DNA from: Lentisphaeria bacterium
Lineage (GTDB): Bacteria; Verrucomicrobiota; Lentisphaeria; Oligosphaerales; PUNB01
NCBI GenBank assembly: GCA_007133055.1
Contig: SLNM01000136.1
Coordinates: forward strand, 1-6,164
DNA: 6,164 nt
Direction: 5' to 3'
Made by a program: the position numbers and the translations under genes. This document shows, one piece after another, positions 1 through 5,548 of the stretch. Each line of letters begins with the position of its first letter. Position 1 is the stretch's first letter. The notes under the pieces were generated by a model. The model was not told the DNA's origin. It saw only the letters and a program-made list of their open reading frames with translations, and did not search any database.

Positions 1-1
1 C

Positions 2-304
2 GAGGTTGCCCTGTCTCTTATCAGGACAGTGGAGGAGACTCCCGAATACAATCGGCTCCTCCACATCAATTTGATTCAACTGGGTTTTCCCAGGGCGGAT
101 CGAATGCTGGTTCACCTGCATCATCAGGGGCCTTTTGTGGCGGGCGCGCAAATTGTTCTGCCCATGTCGATGCACGAACTATCCCCGGCTCTGAAGCGAG
201 TCGAGACCATCGCCTTCGAGCGCCTTGAATCCCAGCAGATGACCGGCTTTATCGACGCCAGTATTCGCCAGAACACCCCCGCACTCAGAAACCCGCGCTA
301 CTAG
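2..304 (+). CDS. 3' end of an unrecognised protein gene (5' partial)
   Basis: The frame is open from the window edge to a TAG stop at 302-304, giving about 100 residues. The true start probably lies upstream. A GTG at 29-31 is possible, but nothing marks it as a start. The visible protein is soluble in character, with no transmembrane segment. It contains a His-rich stretch (LVHLHHQG), a hydrophobic beta-like stretch (AGAQIVLPM), then a helix ([18 protein letters not shown]). This beta-beta-helix pattern vaguely recalls the cytoplasmic C-terminal domain of cation diffusion facilitator transporters, but the match is too weak to name. Its last residues overlap the tspO remnant in another frame, so the C-terminus may have been created by a rearrangement. 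The function is unknown. Confidence 0.45.
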   Translation, partial: EVALSLIRTVEETPEYNRLLHINLIQLGFPRADRMLVHLHHQGPFVAGAQIVLPMSMHELSPALKRVETIAFERLESQQMTGFIDASIRQNTPALRNPRY

Positions 305-396
305 CCGGCCTTCTTCTGCTTCCCTATCTGGCCTGGGTATCCTTCGCCGCCGCCCTCGCTTTCTCCGCCTGGCAGCTTAATCCGGAACTGCTTTAG
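292..396 (+). pseudogene. TspO/MBR family 3' remnant (last transmembrane helix only)
   Basis: In the frame ending at the TAG at 394-396, the last 34 or so codons read as a hydrophobic helix containing [15 protein letters not shown] followed by [11 protein letters not shown]. This closely matches the fifth transmembrane helix and C-terminus of TspO/MBR (tryptophan-rich sensory) proteins, where PYLxWVSFAxxLNxxxWxLN is characteristic; here the Asn of ALNF is Ala. TspO proteins are five-helix membrane proteins of about 150-160 residues that bind porphyrins and cholesterol-like ligands. The preceding four helices are missing: the same frame meets a TGA at 226-228 and its residues before 292 are not TspO-like. 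No start codon or ribosome binding site serves it. It is most simply a truncated relic fused to unrelated upstream DNA. A chance hydrophobic reading is less likely because several motif positions agree. Confidence 0.6.
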
Positions 397-523
397 ACAA
401 AGGCATATCAAACGGGCAAGCAAGTTGACAATGGCGGGGTAGGAATGTTCAAGACGAAATGCATGGAATCGCCACATAATTTTCCCCTTTTCTCGTTCGG
501 GTTACATTATGTTTTGGGTCGGG

Positions 524-551
524 TTGCCAGCGGCAATTTCCCGCATATATT
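524..551 (+). promoter_or_regulatory. sigma70-type promoter of the rpsP operon
   Basis: TTGCCA at 524-529 and TATATT at 546-551 each differ from the consensus -35 and -10 hexamers by one base and are 16 bp apart. Transcription would start near 558, leaving a leader of about 84 nt before rpsP. The position fits the only long gap upstream of the operon. It is predicted from sequence only. A TTGACA at 425-430 further upstream lacks a good -10 partner. Confidence 0.55.
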
Positions 552-568
552 AACTCTTTGCCCGGGCT

Positions 569-603
569 GGGTGCTCCTGTTTGCCTGCAAACACCCCGGA
601 GCA
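569..603 (+). promoter_or_regulatory. stem-loop in the rpsP leader
   Basis: TGTTTGC (578-584) and GCAAACA (587-593) form a perfect inverted repeat. Two outer pairings compete. TGCTCC (572-577) can pair with GGAGCA (598-603), leaving CCCC as a 3' bulge. Alternatively, GGG (569-571) can pair with CCC (594-596), leaving TGCTCC as a 5' bulge. The element ends 27 nt before the ribosome binding site of rpsP and no T-run follows, so it does not look like a terminator. Autoregulatory leaders are common in ribosomal protein operons. A regulatory role here is inferred. Confidence 0.5.
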
Positions 604-641
604 TGCGTCAAACATGATTATTTTGTTTAAGAGGAAGCCAT

Positions 642-1157
642 ATGTCTGTAAAAATCCGTCTTCGCAGAACCGGTAAGCGCAACGCGCCGGCGCATCGAAT
701 TGTGGTAGTCGACAGTCGCAGTCCCCGCGATGGTCGGTTTATCGAGAACATTGGCCTGTACGACCCGCGCGCCAAAATTGAACAGATCGATCTGGCGAGG
801 GCTGACTACTGGCTGTCGCAAGGAGCCCAGGCCAGCCAGACCGTCGGGGGAATTGTCAAGCGTGCCCGCGATGGTGCTTCATTGTACGATCGCCGGTTGC
901 AGCGGGAGGCGGAGGAGCGCAGGAAGGCCGAGGAGGAAGCCGCCAAATTGAAGGCTGAAGCAGAAAACAAGAAGGCGGCCGAGGCCGAAGCGGCGGCGGC
1001 GGCGGAGCAGGAGTCAGCCGGTGATAATGGCGGGGAGGAGCCTGCCGCAGACGAGCAAAAGGCGGATGGAAACCCGGCTGGGCAGGAGCAGGTGGATGAT
1101 GAGGAGGGGGAGAAGAAGAAGGCTGAGGACAAAACGGACCAGCAGGCCGAAGGTTGA
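642..1157 (+). CDS. rpsP: 30S ribosomal protein S16 with long acidic C-terminal extension
   Basis: S16 is a small-subunit protein that binds 16S rRNA and helps assemble the 5' and central domains of the 30S particle. Residues 1 to about 80 are a complete S16 core: MSVKIRLRRTGKR, RIVVVDSRSPRDGRFIE (19-35), then GLYDP (38-42) and a helix with DYWLSQGAQ (55-63). His18 stands where Phe or Tyr is more usual. The ATG at 642 follows GAGGA at 631-635 with good spacing. Typical S16 is 80-90 residues, but this one has 171. Residues 83-171 form an extension with no aromatic residue: first a charged Ala/Glu/Lys helix likely to form a coiled coil (about 84-123), then a Gly/Asp/Glu/Gln-rich disordered acidic tail. 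Five GCG codons encode Ala117-121. It is the first gene of the operon; khpA follows after 28 nt. S16 tails of this kind are known in some phyla, and their role is not established. Confidence 0.96.
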   Translation: MSVKIRLRRTGKRNAPAHRIVVVDSRSPRDGRFIENIGLYDPRAKIEQIDLARADYWLSQGAQASQTVGGIVKRARDGASLYDRRLQREAEERRKAEEEAAKLKAEAENKKAAEAEAAAAAEQESAGDNGGEEPAADEQKADGNPAGQEQVDDEEGEKKKAEDKTDQQAEG

Positions 1158-1185
1158 ACATAAAAAGCCAAGGTGAATAACTATC

Positions 1186-1536
1186 ATGCCGATTCGATTG
1201 TTGAAGAAAATTTTTGGCGGAGGCGACCAGGAAAAAGATGCGTCGGCAGGCGCCGGCGGAACCGACCGCATTGCGGTGACGGGCGGGGAGGCTGATCCGG
1301 TTAAGTTTGTCGAGTTCATGGTGTCGCAATTGGTAGTGTCTCCCGATGCCGTCAGAGTTGAGGCGGACCGTCAAGGAAGCAGCGGCGAGATGTCTCTGTT
1401 AATTATATGCGACAAAAACGACATGGGCCGTGTGATCGGCAAGGGAGGCAAGACCATTTCCGCCATCCGTTCGCTGGCCAGCGACGCGGCCAGCCGAATC
1501 GGCATTCGCAACCTCAAGGTGGAGCTGCAGGACTGA
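1186..1536 (+). CDS. khpA: KH-domain RNA-binding protein KhpA
   Basis: KhpA is a small single-KH-domain RNA chaperone that in several bacteria partners KhpB/Jag. The KH domain spans about residues 36-116. It has the helix [13 protein letters not shown], an acidic strand region, then [15 protein letters not shown], which contains the GxxG RNA-binding loop (GKGG, 85-88), and the closing strand LKVELQD. The ATG at 1186 is preceded by AAGGTGA (1170-1176), a strong ribosome binding site. The protein is 116 residues against about 75-80 for typical KhpA, because residues 1-35 form an extra basic start ([13 protein letters not shown]) and a Gly/Ala-rich linker. A GTG at 1276 would give a standard-sized protein but has no ribosome binding site. 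The place between rpsP and trmD is the classic location for this gene. Confidence 0.9.
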   Translation: MPIRLLKKIFGGGDQEKDASAGAGGTDRIAVTGGEADPVKFVEFMVSQLVVSPDAVRVEADRQGSSGEMSLLIICDKNDMGRVIGKGGKTISAIRSLASDAASRIGIRNLKVELQD

Positions 1537-1540
1537 ACAC

Positions 1541-1555
1541 ATCCTGATGCAGGAT
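1541..1555 (+). promoter_or_regulatory. hairpin between khpA and trmD with an ATG in its loop
   Basis: ATCCTG (1541-1546) and CAGGAT (1550-1555) are perfect inverted repeats separated by exactly ATG (1547-1549). That ATG is in frame with trmD and would add ten residues. The hairpin lies 22-36 nt before the homology-supported trmD start at 1577. It may hide the upstream ATG or influence translation, but it could also be chance. No T-run follows, so it is not a terminator. Confidence 0.4.
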
Positions 1556-1576
1556 CATTTCTGCGCCGGTCATTTT

Positions 1577-2245
1577 ATGCGGATCGATGTGGCAACTCTT
1601 TTTCCCGACGCCTTTCAGGGGCCGTTCGATCAATCAATGATCGGGCGGGCGCGCCGGGGGGGGGTGGTCGAAATAAACCTGATTGACCTGCGTGATTTTG
1701 CCGTCGACCGGCGCGGCACCGTGGACGACTCCCCGTTCGGCGGCGGGGCGGGTATGCTGCTGAAAGCGGATGTTTTATGCCGCGCCGTCGAAAGTCGCCT
1801 GCAACCGGAAACTCAGGTTCTGCTACTGACACCGCAGGGGGAAAGATTTTCCCAGCCGATGGCGGAGGAGTTGTCGGGCAGTTCGCATTTGTTTATGGTC
1901 TGCGGTCATTACGAGGGGGTTGACGAGCGCTTTCGGCAGACCATGGTGGACCGGGAGATTTCGATTGGCGACTATGTGCTGACCAACGGCGGGTTGGCGG
2001 CCATGGTGGTCTGCGACGCCGTGGTCAGGCTGTTGCCGGGGGTTCTGGGCAGCGACCAGTCGGCCGGCGCGGACTCTTTCGGGCGGAATAATTTGTTGGA
2101 GTACCCCCAGTTTACCAGGCCGGCTAGTTTCCGCGGCATGAAAGTGCCGCAGGTATTGCTCTCCGGCGATCATCAAAAAATTGAACAGTGGCGTTGCCGT
2201 CAGGCACGGATTAGAACAGTCGGCCGCAGGCCGGATATGCTGTGA
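1577..2245 (+). CDS. trmD: tRNA (guanine37-N1)-methyltransferase TrmD
   Basis: TrmD transfers a methyl group from S-adenosylmethionine to N1 of G37, next to the anticodon, which prevents +1 frameshifting. It is a SPOUT enzyme with a trefoil knot and works as a dimer. The start at 1577 gives [13 protein letters not shown], the normal TrmD beginning. The in-frame ATG at 1547 would add ten residues atypical of the family, and neither start has a clear ribosome binding site. Visible motifs are [11 protein letters not shown] (50-60), [12 protein letters not shown] (82-93), [11 protein letters not shown] (109-119), [13 protein letters not shown] (127-139) and [10 protein letters not shown] (149-158). 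The catalytic Asp of the usual EDSF motif is kept as ADSF (165-168), followed by YPQFTRP and [13 protein letters not shown]. The usual SGGEL of the knot reads TNGGL here. At 222 residues the last helices of the approximately 250-residue E. coli type are shortened. No rimM lies upstream. Confidence 0.95.
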   Translation: MRIDVATLFPDAFQGPFDQSMIGRARRGGVVEINLIDLRDFAVDRRGTVDDSPFGGGAGMLLKADVLCRAVESRLQPETQVLLLTPQGERFSQPMAEELSGSSHLFMVCGHYEGVDERFRQTMVDREISIGDYVLTNGGLAAMVVCDAVVRLLPGVLGSDQSAGADSFGRNNLLEYPQFTRPASFRGMKVPQVLLSGDHQKIEQWRCRQARIRTVGRRPDML

Positions 2246-2313
2246 GCCGGGCGGGCGGATATGCATAGGCGCAGCGACATTCACTATCATCATCTCAACC
2301 AAGGGAAGCCAGC

Positions 2314-2658
2314 GTGAATACATTGCAAAAAATCAGCCGGGAGACCGTTGCCAAAAAAGGCCTGGACAAGTTTGCGGTGGGAGACACCGTGCGTGCCGAG
2401 GTCCTGATTGTCGAGGGTGGCAAGGAGCGTTTGCAGTCGATAACCGGCACCGTCATCGCCCGCAACGGCAGCGGCATTGCCGAATCCCTGACTATCCGTC
2501 GCATTTCCTATGGCCAGGGAGTGGAGCATGTGCTGCCCTTGCAGTCGCCGCGGGTGGCGAAAATCTCAGTCACTCGCCGCGGTCGAGTACGGCGCAGCAA
2601 GCTGTACTATATTCGCCGTCAGCAGGGCAAGGCGGCACGAGTCAAGGAATTGCGCTGA
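2314..2658 (+). CDS. rplS: 50S ribosomal protein L19
   Basis: L19 is a large-subunit protein near the 30S interface that takes part in the B8 bridge. The 114-residue product matches the family over its whole length. It has FAVGDTVRAEVLIVEGGKER (20-residue core near the N-terminus), then GTVIARNGSGI, LTIRRISYGQGVEHVLPLQSP, and the C-terminal RRGRVRRSKLYYIRRQQGKAAR. The start is the GTG at 2314, preceded by AGGGAAG (2302-2308) at short spacing. An ATG start is not available near the family N-terminus. The usual FEG before the GxVI strand reads ITG here. It lies 68 nt after trmD and 11 nt before rnhB, the standard operon position. Confidence 0.95.
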   Translation: MNTLQKISRETVAKKGLDKFAVGDTVRAEVLIVEGGKERLQSITGTVIARNGSGIAESLTIRRISYGQGVEHVLPLQSPRVAKISVTRRGRVRRSKLYYIRRQQGKAARVKELR

Positions 2659-2669
2659 GCCTCTCAGCC

Positions 2670-3374
2670 ATGGACAGCTTGGTGAAGCGTGACACGGCAC
2701 TAGCACAAGCCGACATACTGGCCTTCGAGCGTGCCGCCTGGGAGCGTGGTTGTTGCCGGGTAGCCGGGGTTGACGAGGCTGGTCGCGGCTCCCTGGCCGG
2801 TTCGGTAGTGGCGGCGGCGGTGGTTTTAAACGAAGACTCATGCCTGCTTGATCTGGCTGACTCCAAGCTCCTGCCAGCCTCCACCCGCCAGCGTTTAGCC
2901 GAGGAGCTGAAGCAAGCACTTCCCTCGGGCGCCTGGGCGGTGGTGGCAGTCGAGGCGGCCGAAGTAGATCGCTTGAATATCCTCCGCGCCACTCATCTGG
3001 CCATGCGGCAGGCGCTGTCGGCGCTCCGACCGACACCTGATTTCGCCCTGGTCGATGGTTTGCCCGTACCGGGGCTGCTGACGGCTTCGCGGGCAATCGT
3101 CAAGGGCGACCGGCAAAGTGCCAGCATCGCCGCCGCCAGCATTCTCGCCAAGGTCCACCGCGATCACTTGATGCAACTTTGCGACCAGCAGTTCCCGGGC
3201 TATGACTTTGCGACCCACAAAGGCTATGGCACCGTTGGCCATTTAGAGGCGCTTCGGCGTTTGGGGCCATGCCCCCTGCATCGCCGCTCCTTTGCCCCGG
3301 TCGCACAGTGTTTGGCGACCACCGCCCATTACCAACTGGAACTCACTCTTACGGACAACCTTAATGATTCCTGA
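2670..3374 (+). CDS. rnhB: ribonuclease HII
   Basis: RNase HII cuts RNA in RNA-DNA hybrids, including single ribonucleotides built into DNA. The product is 234 residues, slightly above the usual 200-220. The four metal-binding acids are present: Asp35 and Glu36 in AGVDEAGRGSLAG, Asp129 in LVDGLPVPG, and Asp147 in IVKGDRQSASIAAASILAKV. GRG at 38-40 and Tyr186 of HKGYGT, which recognise the ribonucleotide-DNA junction in this family, are also present. The two prolines usual in GRGPLAGPV are both Ser here. The ATG at 2670 is the best start, although no clear ribosome binding site precedes it; TTG at 2679 and GTG at 2682 are alternatives, and coupling to rplS translation 11 nt upstream is plausible. 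The frame stays open further upstream only through rplS. Its end overlaps pcnB by 11 bp. Confidence 0.94.
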   Translation: MDSLVKRDTALAQADILAFERAAWERGCCRVAGVDEAGRGSLAGSVVAAAVVLNEDSCLLDLADSKLLPASTRQRLAEELKQALPSGAWAVVAVEAAEVDRLNILRATHLAMRQALSALRPTPDFALVDGLPVPGLLTASRAIVKGDRQSASIAAASILAKVHRDHLMQLCDQQFPGYDFATHKGYGTVGHLEALRRLGPCPLHRRSFAPVAQCLATTAHYQLELTLTDNLNDS

Positions 3375-4602
3375 AATGACAGTCAATCCGCAGGTGGTGG
3401 AGCTGCTGGCACGGCTGCACCAGGCCGGACATGAAGCCTATATTGTCGGCGGCGCGGTCCGCGATCTGCTGCTCAACCTACCGCCGAAGGATTATGATAT
3501 TGCCACCTCCGCCACTCCCGGGCAGGTGCGTCAAGTCTTCCGTCGGCAGGCTAGGATCATTGGCCGCCGCTTCCGGCTGGTGCATGTTCGCTACGGACCG
3601 AACATCTATGAGGTCAGCACCTATCGCCGGGAGCCGACCGCCGAGGAACGGATCGGACAGGAGGGTGATGACGGCGTGGTTATTTGGCGGGACAATCAGT
3701 ACGGCAACCGGGAGCAGGATGCCGCCCGCCGCGACTTCACGGTCAACGCAATTTTTTATAATCCTTTGAAGGATGGCGAGATAATTGACTGTGTCGGGGG
3801 CATGGCCGATTTGGAGGAGGGGATGGTGCGCGCCATCGGTTCGCCGGAGGTGCGTCTGGCCGAAGACCCAGTGCGTATTCTACGGGCGCTCAAGCTGGTG
3901 GCGCAGTACGATTTTTCACTCGAAGAGGAACTGGAAAAGATCGTCCGCGATCAGGGAGCAAGAATCGAGCTGGCATCGCAAGCCAGGCTCTATGAGGAAC
4001 TGCTTAAAATATTTGCCAAACCATACGCCGTTAAAACCCTGGCAGTCTGCCGGGAGTTCGATTTTCTACGCCATTTTCTGCCGCGAATAAATGAAGTTTG
4101 GGATGAGCCAGACGGTTTGCTGATGCGTCGTTTGGCGGCGGCCCGGGATCGGCGCAAGTCACGGGGAAGCTATTGGAAGTCGCGCCGCCTGGCCTTGGCC
4201 ACCGTCGCCTTGCCGACGGCGCTGGAGAGTTTGGGGATTGCCGATCCGAGCGAGTTCCGGCAGGTGCCGGAGGATTGCGGCAGGACGGTTCGAAAAGCGA
4301 TTCGCGACCTGTTCCACCCCCTGCCCCTGCCCAAGTTCCTCACTCACGACACCAAGGATGTCATCCTGCTTCTGCCTCGCTTCTTTGATCCGAGTCAGAA
4401 AGAACGGGTCAGCCGCCATCCGCAGTACAGATGGGCGCATGAGCTGTTTTCCCTGTGCGCCGAAGCGCTGGACTGGCCCCCGGAACTGCTGGCGGAATGG
4501 CCGCCGGCCGACGATGGACCGTCACCCCCGCGTCGCCGGCCACAGCCTCGCCGTCGCCAACGGCGCCCTCGGGGGAAGGACGGACACGCCTCCAATCATT
4601 GA
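3364..4602 (+). CDS. pcnB: poly(A) polymerase / tRNA nucleotidyltransferase family protein (PcnB-like)
   Basis: This is a class II nucleotidyltransferase. PcnB adds 3' poly(A) tails that mark RNA for decay; close relatives add CCA to tRNA. The head domain has AYIVGGAVRDLLL (25-37) with the GG motif, the metal-binding DYD (43-45), and RRDFTVNAIFYNP (122-134). The neck domain has EDPVRILRALKL (167-178). IIGRRFRLVHV (65-75) is typical of poly(A) polymerases rather than CCA enzymes, so PcnB is favoured. The C-terminus (about 386-403) is Pro/Arg-rich with repeated RRR, as in E. coli PcnB, and probably binds RNA. Length is 412 residues. The ATG at 3364 overlaps the rnhB stop by 11 bp, and an ATG at 3376 is a second choice; neither has a strong ribosome binding site, so translation is probably coupled to rnhB. 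An upstream ATG at 3292 would overlap rnhB by 83 bp. Confidence 0.88.
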   Translation: MIPEMTVNPQVVELLARLHQAGHEAYIVGGAVRDLLLNLPPKDYDIATSATPGQVRQVFRRQARIIGRRFRLVHVRYGPNIYEVSTYRREPTAEERIGQEGDDGVVIWRDNQYGNREQDAARRDFTVNAIFYNPLKDGEIIDCVGGMADLEEGMVRAIGSPEVRLAEDPVRILRALKLVAQYDFSLEEELEKIVRDQGARIELASQARLYEELLKIFAKPYAVKTLAVCREFDFLRHFLPRINEVWDEPDGLLMRRLAAARDRRKSRGSYWKSRRLALATVALPTALESLGIADPSEFRQVPEDCGRTVRKAIRDLFHPLPLPKFLTHDTKDVILLLPRFFDPSQKERVSRHPQYRWAHELFSLCAEALDWPPELLAEWPPADDGPSPPRRRPQPRRRQRRPRGKDGHASNH

Positions 4603-4651
4603 CCCCGTAGAACCGGACTGTTGTGAAGTGCTTCGGTTGGAATTGCCGGGG
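4603..4651 (+). other. nested inverted repeat just after pcnB
   Basis: Directly after the pcnB stop, CCCCG (4603-4607) can pair with CGGGG (4647-4651), and inside it AACCG (4611-4615) can pair with CGGTT (4634-4638). The two stems are separated by an uneven internal loop of 3 and 8 nt. No T-run follows, so it is not a classical intrinsic terminator. It could be a 3' end or processing structure, or chance pairing. Confidence 0.3.
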
Positions 4652-4704
4652 TGAACCTGGATTGTGCGGCATACTTGGCTCGGGAACCAATCAGGTTAAG
4701 TCTT

Positions 4705-5097
4705 ATGAAGACAATCACAATCATTAAACTGCTAATGCTTATTCTGATGGGCGGCGTGGCTGTTGTTGGCGGTTCCTGGCTGCTTGAGTACCGAGACAGC
4801 GTTCACACTGAAAACCGCGGGGTGGCGGCGTATGAGAAAGGGAATTATCGGGAGGCAATTGAAATTTTTGAAAATCTTCTGACGGCACTGCCCGAGCAGG
4901 ACGCAGACCGCCATCAACGCCTTCGCCATTACCTGGCTCGCAGCTACAAGAACATAGCCGACGATCCCGGCCTGCCTTTGGCCGAAAGCATTAAGCTTTA
5001 CCGCAAGGCCGCCGAGTATGACGAGAGCGTGATAGACAATGAACAGATATTAAAACTGCTGCAACCGCGGCAGGAGTCTATTCCTGCCTGGCAATGA
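4705..5097 (+). CDS. small membrane-anchored TPR-like protein
   Basis: The 130-residue protein starts at the ATG at 4705, which follows AGGT (4693-4696) at suitable spacing. A GTG at 4651 would add 18 residues but would place a polar segment before the membrane anchor and lacks a ribosome binding site. Residues 4-27 form one hydrophobic segment without a lipobox cysteine, probably a signal anchor, leaving the rest outside the cytoplasmic membrane. Residues about 36-69 read as one tetratricopeptide-type helix pair (GVAAYEKGNYREAIEIFENLL). About 73-106 may be a second (YLARSYKNIAD, then SIKLYRKAAEYDES). TPR pairs bind other proteins; the partner is unknown. It lies 102 nt after pcnB and may be read from the same transcript. 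Its 3' end overlaps the convergent lipoprotein gene by 20 bp. Confidence 0.75.
   Translation: MKTITIIKLLMLILMGGVAVVGGSWLLEYRDSVHTENRGVAAYEKGNYREAIEIFENLLTALPEQDADRHQRLRHYLARSYKNIADDPGLPLAESIKLYRKAAEYDESVIDNEQILKLLQPRQESIPAWQ
5069..5088. other. perfect stem-loop at the convergent gene overlap
   Basis: GGCAGGA (5069-5075) and TCCTGCC (5082-5088) are perfect inverted repeats around a 6-nt loop (GTCTAT). The stem sits within the last codons of both the TPR gene and the lipoprotein gene, which converge here. Neither strand has an immediate T-run, so a classical bidirectional terminator is not supported. A pausing or RNA-stabilising role is possible. Confidence 0.4.
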
Positions 5098-5395
5098 CCC
5101 GGATGCTGTAGGTTTTTACAATGCCCATGGTAAAGGTCTCAATCAGAATATCGCCGAATGTGAACCTGGTTACCACTTGGCAATTGCCGTCCGCAGGCGT
5201 GTTGACGCTGGTTCTGCCCAGGGGGATCAAGCCCCAGAACAGCCACGCCTGCTTGCCCCGGGCATAAGTGTAGGTTCTTCCGCGCATTTCCCGAAACTGG
5301 CCGACGTCCGTCCTGGTTGTCATGCAGGCCGAGACCAGCAGCGCCACACCCAGGAACAGTATCAGCAACCCACTTGCACGCTTTGCCTTGTCCAT
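5078..5395 (-). CDS. small Bor-like lipoprotein
   Basis: The 105-residue product begins with basic residues (MDKAKR), then a hydrophobic signal stretch (10-21) ending in the lipobox VSAC, with Cys24 as the predicted lipidated residue. Met rather than Asp follows Cys, so sorting to the outer membrane is likely. The ATG at 5395 is preceded on the minus strand by a purine-rich ribosome binding site (AGGAAAGGGA, complement of 5402-5411). The mature part has FWGLIPLGRTSV, then FGDILIETFTMGIVKTYSIRV. Its spacing of a G-x-x-x-G loop, a single Cys, a phenylalanine strand and T-x-G-I recalls the lambda Bor / Iss small lipoprotein family. The resemblance is one of pattern and is tentative. It converges on the TPR gene and overlaps it by 20 bp. 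The function is unknown. Confidence 0.75.
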   Translation of the reverse strand: MDKAKRASGLLILFLGVALLVSACMTTRTDVGQFREMRGRTYTYARGKQAWLFWGLIPLGRTSVNTPADGNCQVVTRFTFGDILIETFTMGIVKTYSIRVIARQE

Positions 5396-5451
5396 GATCG
5401 GTTCCCTTTCCTGTTAATTGTTGACTGTGCCATCTGTCATGGTGCATTCGG

Positions 5452-5484
5452 ATAATATATCTACGGTTTGACATTGTGCAATGT
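5452..5484 (-). promoter_or_regulatory. putative promoter with overlapping dyad for the lipoprotein gene
   Basis: On the minus strand, TATTAT or TATATT (within 5452-5459) can serve as a -10 and TTGCAC (5481-5476) as a weak -35, 16 to 18 bp apart. The -35 lies inside a perfect dyad, ACATTG (5471-5476), TG, CAATGT (5479-5484), which could be a repressor site. Transcription would start about 50 nt before the lipoprotein ATG. The -35 match is only three of six, so this is a candidate. Confidence 0.35.
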
Positions 5485-5548
5485 GCCAAAAAGAACCTGT
5501 GTAATCCGTCAGTCGTAGGTGCAACGCTTGAAAACAACCAGTCGGAAA

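Noticed and set aside
425..430. TTGACA as the rpsP -35
   Set aside because: No acceptable -10 lies 16-18 bp downstream; the TTGCCA/TATATT pair nearer the gene is much better.
445..630. 61-codon + strand open frame before rpsP
   Set aside because: It runs through the promoter and leader hairpin, has no ribosome binding site and no family-like sequence.
1547..1576. Upstream ATG as the trmD start
   Set aside because: It adds ten residues not found in TrmD, and [10 protein letters not shown] from 1577 matches the family start.
2232..2264. Direct repeat CGGATATGC at 2232-2240 and 2256-2264
   Set aside because: Two 9-bp copies across the trmD stop are probably a small local duplication; no structure or motif accompanies them.
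2181..2669. Long upstream extension of the rnhB frame
   Set aside because: It overlaps rplS in another frame and reads as non-family sequence; RNase HII starts naturally near 2670.
4651..4704. GTG at 4651 as the start of the TPR protein
   Set aside because: No ribosome binding site, and it would put a polar stretch before the membrane anchor; ATG 4705 has AGGT at good spacing.
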